The position numbers and the translations under genes were made by a program. The notes beneath the pieces were generated by a model. It worked only from the letters and a program-made list of their open reading frames with translations, did not search any database and was not told the origin of the DNA. Positions 57,038-58,851 of a stretch of 58,851 bases of DNA are shown here, piece by piece; the stretch's first letter is position 1, and each line of letters opens with the position of its first letter. Origin of the DNA: an uncultured Bacteroidota bacterium (lineage in GTDB: Bacteria; Bacteroidota; Bacteroidia; Flavobacteriales; Flavobacteriaceae); the NCBI GenBank assembly GCA_902560045.1, contig CACEKJ010000007.1:1-58851 (forward strand), read 5' to 3'.

Positions 57038-57835
57038 TTGATAAGTATAGGTCAATTATTTTCTAAAACATTCAAAGCTTTAAAAGGCCATTGGATACAA
57101 GCCATTTGTATTTTTTTTGTCTTTAATTTTGCTATTGCAATTGTTCAGGCAATCCCTGCCATTGGAGGTTTTTTGTCTTTAATTATTTCTGGACCCTTGA
57201 CAATTGGAATCTCTGTTTATTCGTTAAAAATTATAAATGACAATTTCCCTAAAGCTGAAAATGTTCTAGACGGCTTTAAATATAATCTGGGTAACGGGAT
57301 TTTAGCCTATTTTATTCTGATTCCGGTGATCCTTATTGTTGGCTTTATTTTAATGCTTGTTTTTGTATTTATTAATTCTATAGTTTTTGGTTTCTTGATT
57401 TCTATATTTTACAGTCAATCTTATGAAGTATTCATAACCTCTATGGATTGGGAAGCTTTATTCGCACCCTTTAAAGTATTAACATTTAAATCTGGTATTA
57501 TTGAGCCCGTCCTTCTTATTTTATTTGTAATTGTCAGTTTTTTGTTTTCTATAATTCTTCCTTGGATAATAGCTTCCATACCTTTTGCCATGACCTTTTT
57601 TATCATGGCTGAAGACACCTCTATTGATGCTTGGGATGCGGTTCAAAAAAGCTGGAATATGATGAAGGGCTATAAGCGAAAATATTTAATACTAAATATC
57701 CTATTATTACTGTTGGTAATCCCAATAATGCTATTTACCCTTTTTATTGGTCTTTTATGGTTTCTTCCTTTTTCTTTTATTATATCAGCTGTTTTTTATC
57801 AGCAAATAAAAGAAAATAATAAGTTGATTAATTAG
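57038..57835 (+). CDS. Polytopic membrane protein of unknown function
   Basis: 265 residues, starting from TTG (57038). About six transmembrane helices: 20-45, 48-65, 90-125, 150-185, 190-210 and 225-255. The gene holds the motif ISIGQLFSKTFKALKGHWIQ and MAEDTSIDAWDAVQKSWNMM before a pair of helices, similar to loosely defined DUF975-type membrane proteins. No catalytic residues stand out. Divergent from purB. Confidence 0.6.
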   Translation: MISIGQLFSKTFKALKGHWIQAICIFFVFNFAIAIVQAIPAIGGFLSLIISGPLTIGISVYSLKIINDNFPKAENVLDGFKYNLGNGILAYFILIPVILIVGFILMLVFVFINSIVFGFLISIFYSQSYEVFITSMDWEALFAPFKVLTFKSGIIEPVLLILFVIVSFLFSIILPWIIASIPFAMTFFIMAEDTSIDAWDAVQKSWNMMKGYKRKYLILNILLLLLVIPIMLFTLFIGLLWFLPFSFIISAVFYQQIKENNKLIN

Positions 57836-58605
57836 TTTTTAATTGTCTTGTTTAATACTTTATATTCCTCATAACATTCACTAATTGCATCGAGTACTTG
57901 AAGATCATTTGCTTTTCTTATGAATTCATCTGAATAATTACACTGAGCGATAAGAAAGTCTAAATCAATTTTATCTATGTCTAAGAGAACAATTAGCATT
58001 TCTCTGTCAAATCTATTAGCTAATGCATTTCTTATTTGATCATCTTTTTTCATCTTTTTAAGCTTCCTTAGTTGGTTTGGTTCACGTCCAAAAACCTTAT
58101 ATAAAAAATCAACAGGATTGAATATTGCATTTAGAGCCTTTGTAACTGCACTAGAGGGTCTTACACTTGATTCATATCCGACATTTGGTAGGCCTGAAAT
58201 ACTATATCTATAATTGTTGTTAATAGGAACCTGTTTTATATCCACTTCTAGATAACCAGTAAGTTTCATTTCATAAACAACAACTTCTTCTAAGGCTAAC
58301 GCTAATTCAGTTAGCTCAATGACAGTATTTGTACCAAATTTTATCCAGTCATTTGTCACCCTAACTTTTATAGATTTAAAGCCTAGATATGAAAAATGAA
58401 GAGTGTCATCAACTTGAGCATTAATTTCAAATTCACCTTTTTTACTGGTAGCTGTTCCTATTACCTTATTTAGGTTTACAATATTTACATTTTCTAGAGG
58501 AAGATTATTTTTTGAATTGAGAATTGTTCCACTTACATAATCTGATTCTTGAGAAAATGAAATAATAGAGATAAAAAATAAAAGAAAGATTAATCCTTTT
58601 TTCAT
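57832..58605 (-). CDS. CarboxypepD_reg-like domain protein, secreted
   Basis: 257 residues with a signal peptide (GLIFLLFFISIISFSQ). The CarboxypepD_reg-like beta-sandwich (about 22-110: VSGTILNSKNNLPLENVNIV, SKKGEFEINAQVDDTL, FSYLGFKSIKVRV) is followed by a helical C-terminal part. This domain is usual at the N-terminus of TonB-dependent receptors; here it stands alone, so its partner is unknown. The stop is interlocked (TTAG) with the convergent membrane protein gene. Confidence 0.8.
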   Translation of the reverse strand: MKKGLIFLLFFISIISFSQESDYVSGTILNSKNNLPLENVNIVNLNKVIGTATSKKGEFEINAQVDDTLHFSYLGFKSIKVRVTNDWIKFGTNTVIELTELALALEEVVVYEMKLTGYLEVDIKQVPINNNYRYSISGLPNVGYESSVRPSSAVTKALNAIFNPVDFLYKVFGREPNQLRKLKKMKKDDQIRNALANRFDREMLIVLLDIDKIDLDFLIAQCNYSDEFIRKANDLQVLDAISECYEEYKVLNKTIKN

Positions 58606-58641
58606 ACGTTAAATATAATTACTTAAATGACTATTTATTTG

Positions 58642-58851
58642 CTAAATCTGATAAAGATTTGTTAAATAGTTAACAAGCTTGTTTATCGCTATTGATCTGT
58701 GAGCAATTTTATTTTTTTCTTTAAGATTCATTTGCCCAAATGAAATTTTACTTCCATTTGGAATAAATATTGGGTCGTAACCAAAACCTGATTTTCCAAG
58801 TCTTTTTTTTGAAATAGTTCCCTCACATATTCCTTCAAATGTTTTTATTGA
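58642..58851 (-). CDS. Non-canonical purine NTP pyrophosphatase (RdgB/HAM1), C-terminal part
   Basis: The window end cuts off the 5' part; 69 residues plus stop remain. SGFGYDPIFIPNGSKISFGQ and NLKEKNKIAHRSIAINKLVN match the family's nucleotide-binding GFGYDPIF and the SHRxxA motif near the C-terminus. The enzyme hydrolyses ITP, dITP and XTP to keep them out of nucleic acid. Confidence 0.88.
   Translation of the reverse strand, partial: SIKTFEGICEGTISKKRLGKSGFGYDPIFIPNGSKISFGQMNLKEKNKIAHRSIAINKLVNYLTNLYQI

Overview
This is a compact, AT-rich chromosome segment, almost certainly from the family Flavobacteriaceae (Bacteroidota) and probably a marine, streamlined member. Evidence: promoters of the Bacteroidota type (TTG, about 19 bases, TAnnTTTG); a zinc carboxypeptidase with a type IX secretion C-terminal sorting domain; Bacteroidota-specific families (DUF3810, DUF4199, DUF5683, DUF6580, WbqC, OstA-like protein); and typical flavobacterial gene order. 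No intergenic stretch exceeds 300 bases. I found no tRNA, rRNA, CRISPR array, insertion sequence, prophage or plasmid gene. The window is core genome and I do not see a convincing new multi-gene system in it.

Layout. 1-8507 (minus): class III aminotransferase (cut by the window edge), OstA/LptA-like protein, purA (frameshifted), Fur-family regulator, RelA/SpoT, TrmH-type rRNA methylase and a DUF3810 HExxH membrane protein. 8574-14347: PepD-type dipeptidase, a cyclophilin-FKBP lipoprotein, NrnA-type phosphoesterase, ndk, DUF721 protein, small lipoprotein and recF. 14460-20345 (plus): TPR membrane protein, ribH, a small membrane protein, mutL, two rhomboids and an EEP-family phosphatase/nuclease. 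20342-24683 (minus): WbqC, signal peptidase I, DUF5683, parB, parA. 24780-30140 (minus): methylmalonyl-CoA mutase large and small subunits, a FtsB/DivIC-like protein, uridine kinase, sugar dehydrogenase. 30244-32013 (plus): trxB and a PlsC-type acyltransferase. 32010-43798 (minus): MarR regulator, secreted M14 peptidase, purL, MsbA-type ABC exporter, phosphohexomutase (frameshifted), glycosyltransferase, DUF4199. 43916-49557: two ribosomal protein genes (L31 type B and L34), each with its own promoter and intrinsic terminator, around a GNA1-like acetyltransferase, a solute-binding lipoprotein, mtaB and small enzymes. 49654-58851: carB, rmuC, DUF6580, S41 protease, purB, a membrane protein, a CarboxypepD_reg-like protein and the C-terminal end of the RdgB/HAM1 pyrophosphatase.

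How the genes work together. Purine synthesis is represented by purA, purB and purL, pyrimidine supply by carB, and nucleotide salvage and hygiene by udk, ndk and RdgB. Envelope biogenesis is represented by the OstA-like protein, the MsbA-like exporter, PlsC, signal peptidase I, the DivIC-like protein and the type IX cargo. Genome maintenance is represented by recF, mutL, rmuC and parAB.

Main points to check: single-base frameshifts in two housekeeping genes (purA and the phosphohexomutase, the latter in a run of nine A); an aminotransferase with no ATG, GTG or TTG start; seven of nine convergent gene pairs joined by a four-base overlap of their stop codons; a eukaryote-like glucosamine-6-phosphate acetyltransferase; and a degenerate second rhomboid beside an intact one.
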